In this document: positions 35,839-46,574 of the stretch, in pieces
How positions within the stretch are numbered: the first letter of the stretch is position 1
Layout of the letters: each line of letters begins with the position of its first letter
NCBI RefSeq assembly: GCF_019219025.1
Contig: NZ_JAHUWN010000007.1
Span: 180,021 to 244,020 of the forward strand
Reading direction: 5' to 3'
Source: Bacillus sp. sid0103
GTDB lineage: Bacteria; Bacillota; Bacilli; Bacillales_B; DSM-18226
DNA: 64,000 nt
Position numbers and translations under genes: made by a program
Notes under the pieces: model-generated
What the model saw: only the letters and a program-made list of their open reading frames with translations
Database searches by the model: none
Told to the model about the DNA's origin: nothing

Positions 35839-36116
35839 ATTAACACTCCCACTATAGTCGATACGTTTATATTCTAACAAATGATTGATAGAAATGATAA
35901 TGGTTAACATGAATATTTTGTGTCACCTAGGTTTTTCTTTGCCTTTCCTACCACCCATATTTCCATATATATGCATAAATCCGATGGATATTTATTTACA
36001 ATTGCCTTTGAAAAAATTTACATTATAGGTTATACTAGTAATTCCAATGCAAGTTTGATATATTAGTATTCTATTTTCTCCAAAATTTAGGGGTTACTCC
36101 GGAAAGGACAACGGCC

Positions 36117-36293
36117 GTGACAAAGAATGACTTAGTTACATTAATCGAAAAAAAACGTGCTGAATTAATTCAAGTCGCGACGAGCAATGGCCTGACATCC
36201 TCCGTTGCCATTCGCTACAGCCAGGAGCTTGACCACCTCTTAAATGAATATCATCGAATATATATAAAAAAGGTTCCTTCATCAGCCTGTTAA
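36117..36293 (+). CDS. ynzD: Spo0E-like aspartyl-phosphate phosphatase (YnzD-like)
   Basis: 58 residues starting with GTG, preceded by GGAAAGGA. The sequence MTKNDLVTLIEKKRAELIQV then SYSQELDHLLNEY-type signature (here RYSQELDHLLNEYHRIYI) is the Spo0E helical hairpin with the SQELD motif. It dephosphorylates Spo0A~P and so delays sporulation. Its place next to ccdA matches ynzD in Bacillus subtilis. It ends 24 bp before a bidirectional terminator. Confidence 0.85.
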   Translation: MTKNDLVTLIEKKRAELIQVATSNGLTSSVAIRYSQELDHLLNEYHRIYIKKVPSSAC

Positions 36294-36316
36294 TAGAAAC
36301 TTTTATAAAAATAGTA

Positions 36317-36340
36317 AAAGCCTGGCATATGCCAGGCTTT
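36317..36340. terminator. Bidirectional terminator between ynzD and the ABC exporter
   Basis: A 10-bp perfect stem AAAGCCTGGC/GCCAGGCTTT with a 4-nt loop and T-rich tails on both strands, between convergent genes. Confidence 0.85.
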
Positions 36341-36345
36341 CTTCA

Positions 36346-38139
36346 TTAATTCACAATATCCTCAAGGTGCTCTACAACTCCATTTTGTAACAGGAACATT
36401 TTATGGTATAACCCGCCTTGGGCAAGCAGTTCTTGATGGGTACCTCTTTCCACGATTTCTCCCTGATGCAATACTAAAATTAATTCAGCATCCTGAATAG
36501 TTGATAGACGGTGTGCAATCGCAATCGTGGTTCGTCCTTTTCGCATTTTGGCAAGTGCTGTTTGAATTGCTTCCTCCGTCTCGGTATCAATATTGGCGGT
36601 AGCCTCATCAAGGACCAAAATTTTAGGATTCGTCGCAATCGTTCTAGCAAAAGCAATTAATTGCCTTTGACCGCTAGAGAAAGTGGTCCCTCGCTCCACA
36701 ACCTTATGGGCAAAACCATCCTCCAATTTTTCTATAAATGTATGGGCCTGGACGAACCTCGCTGCCTCTTCCACTTGTTCTTCTGTCATGTCATTCGAAT
36801 GTAAGCGGATATTATCCTTTACCGTCCCGTAGAATAGAAAGGGATCCTGTAAAACGAGGCCCATTTTCTCGCGGAGCTCTGTCTTAGTGAAGTTACGAAT
36901 CGATTGACCATCGATGAATATGTCACCGCGCTCATACTCATAGAACCGCATCAGCAAATTGATGATGGAGCTTTTTCCACTACCGGTATGACCAACGAGT
37001 GCGACGGTTTCACCTGGATTCGCAGTGAATGAAATATGTTTTAGCACATCTTGTTTCCCATTATAGGAAAAGCTTAAATCCTTAAATTCAATCTTTCCAT
37101 GTTCAATCAATAGATTCTTCTCTTCCTTTTGACTCGGTGCTAATTCCTCTTCGTCCAACAATTTGAAGACACGCGATCCAGCTACAATGGCTTGTTGGTA
37201 CAAGGAAAGTCTCATCATCATCTGATTGACCGGTTCAAAAAAACGATCCAGATAATTTATGAAGGCATATAATACTCCGATTTCGATCACATGGTTAAAA
37301 GAAGTAATCCCAAAATAAGATAACACAATGATTAATCCTAAAATGTAAATGAGGTCAATCGCTGGTCTTAACAGAAGTCCATCTATTTTAATATTCTTCA
37401 TTCCAGCCTGATAGTGTTGATCATTAATCAGTCCAAACTCAGCACGGAGTCGTTTTTCCTGACGAAACACTTGAATGATGCTCATTCCTGAAAGGGATTC
37501 GCTGAGCTTTGCATTCAATTGGCTCAGCCGTTCGCGCATATCTAGGTAAAATCTTGAACTTAATTTTCTATAAAGGTTCATGACAAACAATAGCAGCGGA
37601 AGGATGATGAGACATAGCAATCCAAGTTTGATATTCAGAATAAACATGGCAATGAAAATTCCTGTTAATAAAAATCCACCTTGGATGAAGGTTGCAATAA
37701 CCGTCACAAACATGTCTTTAATCGCTTCCGTATCATTGGTTACCCTTGAAACAATACTACCTGCCGGTGTTTTATCAAAATACTTTAAACCGAGCGCCTG
37801 AACCTTAGAAAAAACATCAATTCGAAGTTGTTGGATAATTTTTAACGCTAGCTCTTGGAATTTTACAAATTGAAAAAACATGAGAATCGCCTTGATGATT
37901 TGTATTCCCATATAGGTGGAACCAAGTATGAAAAGAGGTTGAAACGAAAGCTTTCCAGGTGTTAAATAATCATCGATAAATATTTTGACTAAGATCGGAA
38001 GGAAGATATCGCCGATCGTCGTTAATAATAGGAAAAGAAATGCCATTCCTACCAGTTTTTTATGTGGTTTTGTATAGGACAGGAGCCGGAATAATATATT
38101 TCGTTGTTCACGCTCGGAAAGCTGTATTTTTTCTTCCAT
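36346..38139 (-). CDS. ABC exporter half-transporter with canonical ATPase site (heterodimer subunit)
   Basis: 597 residues: six membrane segments, then an ATPase domain. Walker A is GHTGSGKSS near 385, the signature FSSGQRQ near 490, Walker B LVLDEATANID with the catalytic Glu present, and the H-loop AHRLST. The start at 38139 follows GGAGG, one base after the stop of the partner gene. The partner has a degenerate site, so the two form an asymmetric multidrug exporter of the BmrCD/YfiBC/LmrCD kind. The exported compound is unknown. Confidence 0.88.
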   Translation of the reverse strand: MEEKIQLSEREQRNILFRLLSYTKPHKKLVGMAFLFLLLTTIGDIFLPILVKIFIDDYLTPGKLSFQPLFILGSTYMGIQIIKAILMFFQFVKFQELALKIIQQLRIDVFSKVQALGLKYFDKTPAGSIVSRVTNDTEAIKDMFVTVIATFIQGGFLLTGIFIAMFILNIKLGLLCLIILPLLLFVMNLYRKLSSRFYLDMRERLSQLNAKLSESLSGMSIIQVFRQEKRLRAEFGLINDQHYQAGMKNIKIDGLLLRPAIDLIYILGLIIVLSYFGITSFNHVIEIGVLYAFINYLDRFFEPVNQMMMRLSLYQQAIVAGSRVFKLLDEEELAPSQKEEKNLLIEHGKIEFKDLSFSYNGKQDVLKHISFTANPGETVALVGHTGSGKSSIINLLMRFYEYERGDIFIDGQSIRNFTKTELREKMGLVLQDPFLFYGTVKDNIRLHSNDMTEEQVEEAARFVQAHTFIEKLEDGFAHKVVERGTTFSSGQRQLIAFARTIATNPKILVLDEATANIDTETEEAIQTALAKMRKGRTTIAIAHRLSTIQDAELILVLHQGEIVERGTHQELLAQGGLYHKMFLLQNGVVEHLEDIVN

Positions 38140-38140
38140 A

Positions 38141-39892
38141 TTAATATCCTCCATGCTCGACCAGCTCTTCCAGCTGCTGGCGTAAATACATTTGCTTATA
38201 CCATCCGTCCATTTCCATTAGTGCTTCATGGGTACCTCGTTCGGCAATCCTACCATCCTCAAGAACGAGAATGAGATTGGCATGTTGAATGGCACTTAAG
38301 CGGTGGGAAGTAATAATCGTCGTTTTTCCTTCCCTATTCTCCCTTAAGGCGGAAAGAATCGCTTCTTCGGTTTTAGCGTCAACAGCTGATAAGGAATCAT
38401 CGAGAACCAATACCTCTGGATTCATCAAAATAGCCCGGGCAATCGAAATTCTCTGTTTCTGCCCACCTGATATGGACACCCCCCGTTCACCAACTACAGT
38501 TTGATAACCATCTATAAATTGTAGAATATCATCATGAATATTGGCCAACTTAGCTGCATGCTCCACTTTATCTATTGCGGCGTTAGGGTTCGTAAAAGCG
38601 ATGTTTTCACCTACAGAGGCTGAAAACAAGAAGTGATCTTGTGGTACATAACCAATCGCTTCGCGTAATTTTTCAAGTTTGTATGCTTGAAGAGGCCTCC
38701 CGCCAAAGGTAATTTTCCCTTGATAATGATCAAACTCACGAATGAGCAACTTTAATAGAGTCGTTTTTCCTGCACCGGTTTTCCCGACAATCCCAAGTGT
38801 TTCGCCTTTATGTAGAGAAAAATGAATATCCTTTAATAGTGGCACTGATTCGCCTGGATAGGTAAAATGAGCAAGGTCGAATTTTATTTCCCCTGCTGGA
38901 ACATCGTCTAAAGCATCTTGCTGATCGTTTATATCTGCTTTTTCCTGAAGGAGTTGGGTGACACGATCGTAGGAAGCCCTGCCTCGCTCAACAATGTTAA
39001 ATAACCAGCCAAAAGCTAGCATCGGCCAGATAAGCAACCCTAAATATGTAGTAAATGAAAGTAATTGTCCGATCGTCAGTTCCCCATTCAGGACGTATTT
39101 AGCTCCGAATACAATCGACAAAAAGAAGGAAATTCCAACAATAATCGAAATCGTTGGATCAAAAAGCGAATCAATTTTTGCGACGGTTATATTTTTTTGG
39201 ACAACATCCTCAGATTGCTTCCGGAAATCCTCAATATCCTCCTGTTCCTGACCAAACGTCTTTATTACTTTAATCCCGGTAATGCTTTCCTGGGTTTTAT
39301 CATTTAAGGAAGAAAAGGCCTCTTGTGCTTGATAGAAGGTCCGATGGAGCATGGTTCCAAACCAACTTGTAAGGATGACCATTAACGGCATTGGGATCAA
39401 ACAGATTAAGGTTAATTTCCAACTGATCGTAATTGCCATTGCAAAGATAACAAATCCCCCAGTAGACAGAGAATCCACGAGAGTTAATACGCCCACACCA
39501 GCTGTTTGCTGAATCGCTTGAAGGTCATTTGTTGCATGAGCCATCAGATCTCCAATTCGACGTTTTTGGTAGAACGATGGGGACATAGTGGTAAAGTGGT
39601 GATACAGCCGATTTCGAAGCAGTTTACTCAGTTTAACTGAAGATCCAAAAATCATAATCCTCCAATAAAACCGAAGTGAATACATAGCCAGGCCTACCAC
39701 TAATAGAACACCGATCCACTGCAAGAGGATTCCTTTTGTCATGGTTCCATCCTTAATTTCATCAGCAATGATTCCAATTACCTTCGGCGGCACTAATTGC
39801 AGCATGGCGACAAGCAATAAAATGAAAATGCCAGAAATATACGCTTTTTTCTCTTTCTTAAAAAACCAGCCTAAGTCTAAAAATACCTTCAT
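38141..39892 (-). CDS. ABC exporter half-transporter with degenerate ATPase site (heterodimer subunit)
   Basis: 583 residues with six membrane segments and one ATPase domain. Walker A is GKTGAGKTT and the signature SGGQKQR is normal, but the Walker B reads LVLDDSLSAVD, with Asp where the catalytic Glu should be. This is typical for one member of heterodimeric multidrug exporters. I use the ATG at 39892 (MKVFLDLGWFF), preceded by GGAGG; the frame extends to 39913. It is the first gene of the pair, and the stop is one base from the next start codon. Confidence 0.88.
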   Translation of the reverse strand: MKVFLDLGWFFKKEKKAYISGIFILLLVAMLQLVPPKVIGIIADEIKDGTMTKGILLQWIGVLLVVGLAMYSLRFYWRIMIFGSSVKLSKLLRNRLYHHFTTMSPSFYQKRRIGDLMAHATNDLQAIQQTAGVGVLTLVDSLSTGGFVIFAMAITISWKLTLICLIPMPLMVILTSWFGTMLHRTFYQAQEAFSSLNDKTQESITGIKVIKTFGQEQEDIEDFRKQSEDVVQKNITVAKIDSLFDPTISIIVGISFFLSIVFGAKYVLNGELTIGQLLSFTTYLGLLIWPMLAFGWLFNIVERGRASYDRVTQLLQEKADINDQQDALDDVPAGEIKFDLAHFTYPGESVPLLKDIHFSLHKGETLGIVGKTGAGKTTLLKLLIREFDHYQGKITFGGRPLQAYKLEKLREAIGYVPQDHFLFSASVGENIAFTNPNAAIDKVEHAAKLANIHDDILQFIDGYQTVVGERGVSISGGQKQRISIARAILMNPEVLVLDDSLSAVDAKTEEAILSALRENREGKTTIITSHRLSAIQHANLILVLEDGRIAERGTHEALMEMDGWYKQMYLRQQLEELVEHGGY

Positions 39893-40053
39893 TGAAACGC
39901 CTCCAAAACACAAAAAATTGATCTATTTTTTATACCCTTCCATTCCTCCCTAATTATTGGTGTCAGGCAAAATAATCCATTTAACTGAGGTTTCATTTTA
40001 CCAAATATTTATAAAATAATAAAGATTTAGAATTAACTAAAACAACATAAAAA

Positions 40054-40078
40054 AAGCACCCATTTAGATGAGTGCTTA
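40054..40078 (-). terminator. Terminator of the zinc-ribbon-like gene
   Basis: Stem AAGCAC/GTGCTT with additional inner pairs and a T-run on the minus strand, just after the stop. Confidence 0.7.
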
Positions 40079-40082
40079 CCAT

Positions 40083-40379
40083 TTATAATTCAGTTACCTT
40101 ATCTGAATCCCCATAAAAGCCAGTAAATCTATTATTACAATGACACTGAGGACATCGTACCGTAATCTCTAAATCAATAATCTGTTGTTGGCTGTTATTG
40201 ACTAGTTTCTTTTTTAGGACAATCACTTGATCCGTTACTCCTTTATGGGGATTGATCTCTTTTAATTCTTCCAAAATACTCTCACCATTTACTACTGCTA
40301 CATAATCAAACACATCACTACAAAATACACATTGCCTATTGCCTTGAACAACACTAGTAGGAACCAATTCTACTTTCAT
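40083..40379 (-). CDS. Hypothetical protein with two CxxC motifs
   Basis: 98 residues, with CVFC near 17 and CPQC near 77, likely one zinc site that holds the two ends of a small beta-rich domain. No other family feature was seen. The start at 40379 follows GGGAGG; the frame extends to 40400 without support. A CRE-like sequence lies about 37 bp upstream. It is monocistronic. Confidence 0.6.
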   Translation of the reverse strand: MKVELVPTSVVQGNRQCVFCSDVFDYVAVVNGESILEELKEINPHKGVTDQVIVLKKKLVNNSQQQIIDLEITVRCPQCHCNNRFTGFYGDSDKVTEL

Positions 40380-40415
40380 ATTTTCGCCTCCCGTCCCCAT
40401 ATTATTCGACAGGAA

Positions 40416-40429
40416 TGAAAGCGCTTCCT
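40416..40429. promoter_or_regulatory. Possible catabolite responsive element (CcpA site)
   Basis: TGAAAGCGCTTCCT matches the CRE consensus TGWAANCGNTNWCA at all but the last positions, just upstream of the CxxC gene. Confidence 0.35.
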
Positions 40430-40515
40430 ACTGTATGTTATCTTCCAGCTGATATTTCATAAATTCGTCATATGTATGTTGAATAAAAAATGGTAATATT
40501 GATCTTTTGAACTCA

Positions 40516-40642
40516 GTTGATTGGAGCGGAAGGTGCGAGACTCCTGCGAGAAAAGTGGTCACGGGAGCCCCCGCAGTCGCTCAAGCGAAGAGGAGGCCCC
40601 CGATCCGCCCGCGGAAAGCAGCACCTGGAGCGGAAATCAACA
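40516..40642. repeat. GC-rich bcr-like intergenic repeat, copy 1
   Basis: It begins GTTGATTGGAGCGGAAG, ends GAGCGGAAATCAAC, and has inner inverted parts such as ACTCCTGCG and CGCAGTCGCTCAAGCG. It is the well-known kind of Bacillaceae interspersed repeat. A second copy lies inverted at 52387-52500. The open frame across it (40507-40791) is not a gene. Confidence 0.75.
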
Positions 40643-40671
40643 GGCACTTTTTACATAGCCTAATAAATAAA

Positions 40672-40710
40672 AACCACCTGTCCGAATTTGATTCATTCAG
40701 AAGGGTGGTT
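40672..40710 (-). terminator. Terminator of yneF
   Basis: AACCACC/GGTGGTT stem with a long loop and a T-run on the minus strand, 38 bp past the yneF stop. Confidence 0.6.
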
Positions 40711-40747
40711 ACTTATTGGTCTAATCGGATTGTATTAGCTTGTCCGT

Positions 40748-40966
40748 TTATTTGGATTGTTGCTTGTTCATTGCAGCCATCATTTGGTTGATTTTCTTTT
40801 GTGATGGTTTTTGACCCATTTGCATCATCATCATTTTCAACATTTGTTCATTGATAGGCGGATTTTTCTTTAAATAGCTCATCATATATTTACGAGCAAT
40901 GAAAAATCCTAGTGCTACACCAGCTGCTAATGCCAGTATACCAACTAGAACGTAATACATATTCAA
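40748..40966 (-). CDS. yneF: YneF, UPF0154 small membrane protein
   Basis: 72 residues with one N-terminal membrane segment ([20 protein letters not shown]) and a cytosolic, methionine-rich tail ([20 protein letters not shown]). It matches the UPF0154 family. Function unknown. It lies downstream of sirA, as in Bacillus subtilis. Confidence 0.92.
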   Translation of the reverse strand: MNMYYVLVGILALAAGVALGFFIARKYMMSYLKKNPPINEQMLKMMMMQMGQKPSQKKINQMMAAMNKQQSK

Positions 40967-41031
40967 CTTCCTCCTTCGTGTTGTCTACCATACAGTGTAC
41001 TAAATAAAACACGATTAGACAATATCTGCAA

Positions 41032-41475
41032 TCAGATAAATTTTCTTTCTTTTATCGGCTTTAACCAGCCATATCGTTGATGTTCAAGGTCAAGTGCCAA
41101 AAAGGAAGACTCACACTTTCTTAGAACTTCAAAAAAAGCAGTCTCTGCTTCATAGCTTCCTTGGGCATCAATTGTAATTAAGTCTTGGAAAACATCTAAC
41201 TTTGCCGTACTTAGTTTTCCGCTTAATTCAATCGAGTATGCACCATTCTCTGCTTTAAAACCCTTGATTTTTCCAAGCTGTTTTTGAATGAGTTGATGGA
41301 TCTTAAGTACCTCGACCTTTTTGGTTATATAGGAAATTTGTTTTTGTGTTATAAATTTAAACTCACCGTTTGCTTTATGATTTTCATGAAAAAGCTGAAA
41401 AAATAATCGCTCTCTTCCGAAGTAATGGGTCGCAAATTCATCTTCTATTAAATATAGCTGATATTTTCTCACCAC
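41032..41475 (-). CDS. sirA: SirA, sporulation inhibitor of replication
   Basis: 147 residues, starting VRKYQLYLIEDEFATHYFGR and ending LEHQRYGWLKPIKERKFI, the pattern of SirA (YneE). In Bacillus subtilis it is made under Spo0A~P and binds domain I of DnaA to stop new rounds of replication in sporulating cells. Position between yneF and tkt is conserved. Confidence 0.9.
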   Translation of the reverse strand: MVRKYQLYLIEDEFATHYFGRERLFFQLFHENHKANGEFKFITQKQISYITKKVEVLKIHQLIQKQLGKIKGFKAENGAYSIELSGKLSTAKLDVFQDLITIDAQGSYEAETAFFEVLRKCESSFLALDLEHQRYGWLKPIKERKFI

Positions 41476-41678
41476 TGTTCTCTCCTTCGTTGGTTACCCT
41501 TTTTACTATTATAAAAAAAGACAAGCGAAACATTTGTCTTACGGCGACAAAAACATCCACTACTTTTGTCGATTAGCATAATTGCAAGCTATTTTTTTAC
41601 TAATTCGGTAGTTTTGATGTATTTCCCTGCAAAAATAACTTCCCTTCATAATATTGTTTAGAATTTTTCACAAATAAA

Positions 41679-41704
41679 AAAGAGAACGGATTAAATCCGC
41701 TCTC
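41679..41704 (-). terminator. Terminator of tkt
   Basis: AGAGAACGGA/TCCGCTCT stem with a small loop and a T-run on the minus strand. Confidence 0.75.
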
Positions 41705-41723
41705 CTTTAATAGTTACGAGTTT

Positions 41724-43730
41724 TTATTTTTGCAAAAGTGCTTTTACACGTGCCACAACGTTTTCTACTGTGAACCCGAATTCTTCCATAATCTTTTCTC
41801 CAGGTGCTGAAGCCCCGAAATGATCAATCGCTAATACATCGCCTTCGTCACCAGTATATTTGTGCCAGCCGAATGATGCTCCAACCTCAATTCCAAGACG
41901 CTTTTTCACGCTTTTTGGCAAGACAGAGTCTTTATATTCTTGGGATTGTTGCTCGAAGCGATCCCAAGAAGGCATACTTACAACTGAAACATGAACCCCT
42001 TCTCCAGCAAGCGCTTTTTGAGCTTCCACTGCAAGACTTACTTCTGATCCAGTTGCTAATAACAACGCATCTGGGGTTTCTCTTTCAGAAGGTGAAACCA
42101 CATAGGCCCCTTTTGAAACTCCCTCGTAAGCATTCGTATCTGTTCCTTTTAATGTAGGTAAATCTTGACGAGTTAAAACAAGTGCAGTTGGTTTGTTTGT
42201 TGACTCTACCGCAAGTTTCCAAGCTGCCGCTGTTTCGTTCCCGTCTGCAGGACGAATGATGGAGATTCCTGACATCGCACGTAGCGCAGCCAGTTGTTCA
42301 ACAGGTTCATGGGTTGGTCCGTCTTCCCCTACTGCAATACTATCATGAGTAAAGACATACGTAACAGGTAATCCCATCAACGCAGCTAGACGAATTGCTG
42401 GACGTAGGTAATCAGAGAAGACAAAGAATGTTCCACCAAATACTTTTACTCCGCCATGAAGAGAGATTCCGTTCATTGCAGCACCCATTGCAAATTCACG
42501 AACACCAAACCAGATATTTCGGCCTTCATAAGAGCCTGGCATAAAGTCCTTTGTACCTTTGATCATTGTTTTGTTTGATCCAGCAAGGTCTGCAGAACCA
42601 CCGATAAAAATAGGTAGATTCTTTGCAATTCCATTGATTACTTCTCCTGATGAGGCACGGCTCGCAAGGCTCTTGCCCTCACTGTAAACAGGGATATCTT
42701 TATCCCATCCTTCAGGAAGTTCATTATTTAATGCTTGTTCAAGTTGAGTCGCTAACTCAGGATAATCTTTTTTGTATTGAGCGAAAAGTTCATTCCACTC
42801 TTTTTCCTTTTTCTCTCCATTTTCAACAATGAGTTTCTGGAAGTTATCATAGACTTCCTGCGGTACATGGAAATCTTCTTCAAAGGTCCATTTATACGCC
42901 TCTTTAGTAAGCTTTAACTCATTTGCACCAAGTGGTGAACCATGAACACCTGAAGTTCCAGCACGGTTAGGTGAACCATAACCAATTACTGTTCTTACTT
43001 CAATCATTGTTGGTCGGTCTAAATCGTTTCTTGCTTCTTCAAGTGCTTTTGAAATTTCTTCTAGATTATTTCCATCTTCAACACGAAGATATTGCCATCC
43101 GTAGGATAGGAAGCGATCTTTCACACTTTCAGAGAAAGACTTATTTAAGTCACCATCTAGAGAGATATCGTTTGAATCATAAAGAACAACTAAGCGGCCT
43201 AGTTTTAAATGTCCTGCAAGTGAAGCGGCCTCAGCAGACACACCCTCCATCAAATCTCCATCTCCGCATATGCTGTATGTAAAATGGTTCACAAGTTCAT
43301 ACTTATCTTTATTATAAACACTTGCAACATGGCGTTCTGCCATTGCCATACCGACTGCCATTGCAATACCTTGTCCAAGTGGACCAGTTGTTGCTTCTAC
43401 ACCCTCAGTGTGGCCGTACTCTGGATGACCAGGAGTTTTTGAGCCCCATTGACGGAATTGTTTTAGGTCATCGATTGTTAAATTGAAACCAGACAAGTGG
43501 AGCATGCTGTATAACAACGCTGAACCGTGTCCAGCAGATAAGACAAAACGATCACGGTTAAACCAGTGTGGATTCTTTGGATTTTGGTTCATGAAACGTG
43601 TCCATAAAGTATAGGCCATTGGTGCAGCACCCATCGGCATTCCTGGATGTCCTGAGTTTGCTTTCTCGATTGCATCGATGGAAAGCGTTCGAATTGAAGT
43701 AACAGATAAATCGTCAATAGTATTAAACAT
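41724..43730 (-). CDS. tkt: Transketolase
   Basis: A 668-residue thiamine-diphosphate enzyme that moves two-carbon units between sugar phosphates in the pentose phosphate pathway. Visible motifs are [15 protein letters not shown], the ThDP/Mg motif [19 protein letters not shown] ending at YDSNDIS, the catalytic Glu in [10 protein letters not shown], and [19 protein letters not shown]. The length is normal. AGGAAAGGA precedes the ATG. It follows ynzC, as in Bacillus subtilis, and has its own terminator. Confidence 0.97.
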   Translation of the reverse strand: MFNTIDDLSVTSIRTLSIDAIEKANSGHPGMPMGAAPMAYTLWTRFMNQNPKNPHWFNRDRFVLSAGHGSALLYSMLHLSGFNLTIDDLKQFRQWGSKTPGHPEYGHTEGVEATTGPLGQGIAMAVGMAMAERHVASVYNKDKYELVNHFTYSICGDGDLMEGVSAEAASLAGHLKLGRLVVLYDSNDISLDGDLNKSFSESVKDRFLSYGWQYLRVEDGNNLEEISKALEEARNDLDRPTMIEVRTVIGYGSPNRAGTSGVHGSPLGANELKLTKEAYKWTFEEDFHVPQEVYDNFQKLIVENGEKKEKEWNELFAQYKKDYPELATQLEQALNNELPEGWDKDIPVYSEGKSLASRASSGEVINGIAKNLPIFIGGSADLAGSNKTMIKGTKDFMPGSYEGRNIWFGVREFAMGAAMNGISLHGGVKVFGGTFFVFSDYLRPAIRLAALMGLPVTYVFTHDSIAVGEDGPTHEPVEQLAALRAMSGISIIRPADGNETAAAWKLAVESTNKPTALVLTRQDLPTLKGTDTNAYEGVSKGAYVVSPSERETPDALLLATGSEVSLAVEAQKALAGEGVHVSVVSMPSWDRFEQQSQEYKDSVLPKSVKKRLGIEVGASFGWHKYTGDEGDVLAIDHFGASAPGEKIMEEFGFTVENVVARVKALLQK

Positions 43731-43908
43731 GAATTACATCCTTTCCTAATCACTAGGTTTCTAAATACATTTTCAATTTTATATTGATACCGTTTTTTAT
43801 TCAACAAATAGCATATTAATAAGAAACAAAAGTCACTTTATTTTTTAGTTTGACTCAGAAATAGTATCTCTATGTAAAATAGGAATACAAAAATGTATTC
43901 CTCAATTA

Positions 43909-44139
43909 TTAGTGAAGGGTATTTTTTTTCCTAGCTTTGATCTTTTCAGGTGTTACGTCATTTCCTTCGGGATCAATAAACTTTGTGTTGGTAAGAGTGT
44001 CTAGCATATTTGAACGGAAAGTAGCCAAATATTCGCTTCTTAATTTAGTTTGTTCTTTGGCTTCTGCTTCAGTCAAACCCGATGCCTTTGATTTTCTTGC
44101 CAACTCATTTATTCTAGCCATTTTTTCTTTGGATAGCAT
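43909..44139 (-). CDS. ynzC: YnzC, UPF0291/DUF896 protein
   Basis: 76 residues: helical hairpin MARINELARKSKASGLTEAE then KLRSEYLATFRSNM, and a disordered basic tail. It is the third gene of the SOS-controlled yneA-yneB-ynzC operon in Bacillus subtilis. Function unknown. An AGAAAGGAAGG ribosome site precedes the ATG. Confidence 0.93.
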   Translation of the reverse strand: MLSKEKMARINELARKSKASGLTEAEAKEQTKLRSEYLATFRSNMLDTLTNTKFIDPEGNDVTPEKIKARKKNTLH

Positions 44140-44216
44140 GGAGTAACCTTCCTTTCTATCTGTTTACATGACACCTGATTTTACTAAAAAAAAAACCTAA
44201 TGACAAGGCAAGAGGT

Positions 44217-44876
<660 letters not shown>

Positions 44877-45203
44877 CTATTCACCAATCGCACTAGCTAA
44901 TTCTTGTGTTGAAGAAACTTCTTCCTTGCTGACCGGGATCACAATTTCTTCACCTGGAAAAATTCGATCTTCATCAATTTCATTATGCTTTTTTATCCAT
45001 GTAACAAATTCTTTGTTTGATAATGAATGTTGTTCGGAAAATTGATCAGAGATTTCCCATAGTGAATCACCTTCAGAAATTGTAATTTTTACATATTTAT
45101 CTTGGTCGTTTGAATGATGTTGGATAGATAAAATGAAAGATAGTGAACAGCTTAAAATAATTAGAGTAATAGCATAGGAGTATTTGTTCCATAATTTTTT
45201 CAT
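44877..45203 (-). CDS. yneA: YneA, SOS-induced cell division suppressor
   Basis: 108 residues: an N-terminal membrane segment (YAITLIILSCSLSFILSI) and an extracellular LysM domain (ITISEGDSLWEISDQFSEQH ... FPGEEIVIP). It delays septation during DNA damage in Bacillus subtilis. Divergent from lexA across shared LexA boxes, so it is under direct SOS control. Confidence 0.93.
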   Translation of the reverse strand: MKKLWNKYSYAITLIILSCSLSFILSIQHHSNDQDKYVKITISEGDSLWEISDQFSEQHSLSNKEFVTWIKKHNEIDEDRIFPGEEIVIPVSKEEVSSTQELASAIGE

Positions 45204-45221
45204 AAATTAACACCTCTACTA

Positions 45222-45326
45222 AGAATATATGTTCGTTTTATTGATTTTATTATAAATCGAACATTTGTTTGTTGTCAACCATATTTCGAACTTATGTTTG
45301 TATTAAAAATACGAACATGGTATAAT
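45222..45326. promoter_or_regulatory. lexA/yneA divergent promoter with LexA (SOS) boxes
   Basis: Boxes of the Gram-positive type CGAAC-N4-GTTYG: CGAACATTTGTTTG at 45258-45271, CGAACTTATGTTTG at 45287-45300, and a weaker AGAATATATGTTCG at 45222-45235. The lexA promoter is TTGTAT (45298-45303), 17 bp, TATAAT (45321-45326), so the second box overlaps its -35. Confidence 0.85.
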
Positions 45327-45361
45327 AAAGACAACATTAACCAGGCGAGGTGGATTTTATC

Positions 45362-45985
45362 ATGGCTAAAATATCAAAGCGGCAGCAGGATATCTTAGAC
45401 TTCATTAAAAGTGAGGTTAAGAGTAAAGGGTACCCCCCTTCCGTAAGGGAAATCGGAGAAGCAGTTGGACTAGCATCCAGCTCAACTGTTCACGGTCATT
45501 TAGCAAGATTGGAAAGCAAAGGACTAATTAGACGAGATCCAACCAAACCAAGAGCAATTGAAATATTAGAAGCAGATGTAGCGGCACATATTCCAAGAAA
45601 CGCAGTAGTCAATGTTCCAGTGGTTGGTAAAGTAACAGCAGGACTACCTATAACAGCTATCGAAAATGTGGAGGAGTACTTCCCGCTTCCAGAAAGTCTA
45701 GCACCAGCAGATGAGCAAGTGTTCATGCTAGAAATCATGGGTGAGAGTATGATAGAAGCTGGGATACTAGACGGAGACTATGTTATTGTAAAACAACAGC
45801 CAACCGCAAATAACGGTGATATAGTTGTAGCAATGACCGAAGAAGATGAAGCCACCTGTAAGAGATTTTTCAAGGAAAAAGATTACATACGCCTGCAGCC
45901 GGAAAATTCTACAATGGACCCTATTATACTAAGGAATGTTTCAATTCTAGGAAAAGTTATAGGCGTTTATCGGCATATTCATTAA
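45362..45985 (+). CDS. lexA: LexA, SOS repressor
   Basis: 207 residues. The N-terminal winged helix ([20 protein letters not shown] then [20 protein letters not shown]) binds SOS boxes. Self-cleavage site Ala-Gly in GKVTAGLPI, the catalytic Ser in [14 protein letters not shown], and the Lys in the following [18 protein letters not shown] block. RecA filaments trigger the cleavage. I use the ATG at 45362 (MAKISKRQ), nine bases after GAGGTGG; the frame opens at 45350. Confidence 0.97.
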   Translation: MAKISKRQQDILDFIKSEVKSKGYPPSVREIGEAVGLASSSTVHGHLARLESKGLIRRDPTKPRAIEILEADVAAHIPRNAVVNVPVVGKVTAGLPITAIENVEEYFPLPESLAPADEQVFMLEIMGESMIEAGILDGDYVIVKQQPTANNGDIVVAMTEEDEATCKRFFKEKDYIRLQPENSTMDPIILRNVSILGKVIGVYRHIH

Positions 45986-45989
45986 TAGG

Positions 45990-46018
45990 GAGCTTGCACT
46001 ATGGTGCAAGCTCTTTTA
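45990..46018 (+). terminator. Terminator of lexA
   Basis: A 10-bp perfect stem GAGCTTGCAC/GTGCAAGCTC with a TATG loop and TTTTAAT tail. Confidence 0.9.
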
Positions 46019-46185
46019 ATGTTGTGTTATTGGGAAAATTTTTCATTTTTATCATATCATGGATTTTATATAGTGAAAATTCAGTATTTTTACTCATGCT
46101 TATGTTGTTAACCTTTGATATAATTGTACTACACCAAGATTTACCTTAGGTCCAAAAAATAAAGGCTTAAGGAGGTTGAGAAACA

Positions 46186-46476
46186 GTGTTAGTGGACATT
46201 ATTTTCTCTATAGTAATTGGTGGAACGGTTGGAATTGTTGGACATGTTCGTAAGTACGGAAAAATTATCATGCCTCGGAAAACGAAAAAGTTCATTTATC
46301 TTGGCTTTTTAGAAGAATTGCTCCTTGGTGCTGTTGCTGCGCTTCTCCTGGTTTTATATACTGCTCCCAATTCATTGGTAGAAAATATCCTTTTTTCGGT
46401 TATTGCAGGAATTGGCGGTGATGCCGTTCTTTCTAAAATCAAACTAATAAATCAGACGGAAAAGAATAATGAATAA
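46186..46476 (+). CDS. DUF4257-like small membrane protein
   Basis: 96 residues with three hydrophobic segments, including FSIVIGGTVGIVGHVRKYGK and the LGAVAALLLVLYTAPNSLVE block. A strong AAGGAGG stands before the GTG start. It resembles a small Bacillaceae membrane family annotated DUF4257. Function unknown. Monocistronic, with a terminator at 46487-46519. Confidence 0.65.
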   Translation: MLVDIIFSIVIGGTVGIVGHVRKYGKIIMPRKTKKFIYLGFLEELLLGAVAALLLVLYTAPNSLVENILFSVIAGIGGDAVLSKIKLINQTEKNNE

Positions 46477-46486
46477 TTAAGAAGTA

Positions 46487-46519
46487 AAGCCCTGACGCTT
46501 AAATCGTCAGGGCTTTTTC
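46487..46519 (+). terminator. Terminator after the DUF4257-like gene
   Basis: Stem AAAGCCCTGACG/CGTCAGGGCTTT with a T-run. Confidence 0.9.
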
Positions 46520-46574
46520 AATAATTAATACATAATCATATAAGATCGACAGGAGAACCCAGTGTCCCTCCTTT

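Noticed and set aside
40507..40791. Open frame of 94 codons on the plus strand
   Set aside because: It runs through the GC-rich bcr-like repeat and the yneF terminator, has no ribosome site and no family pattern.
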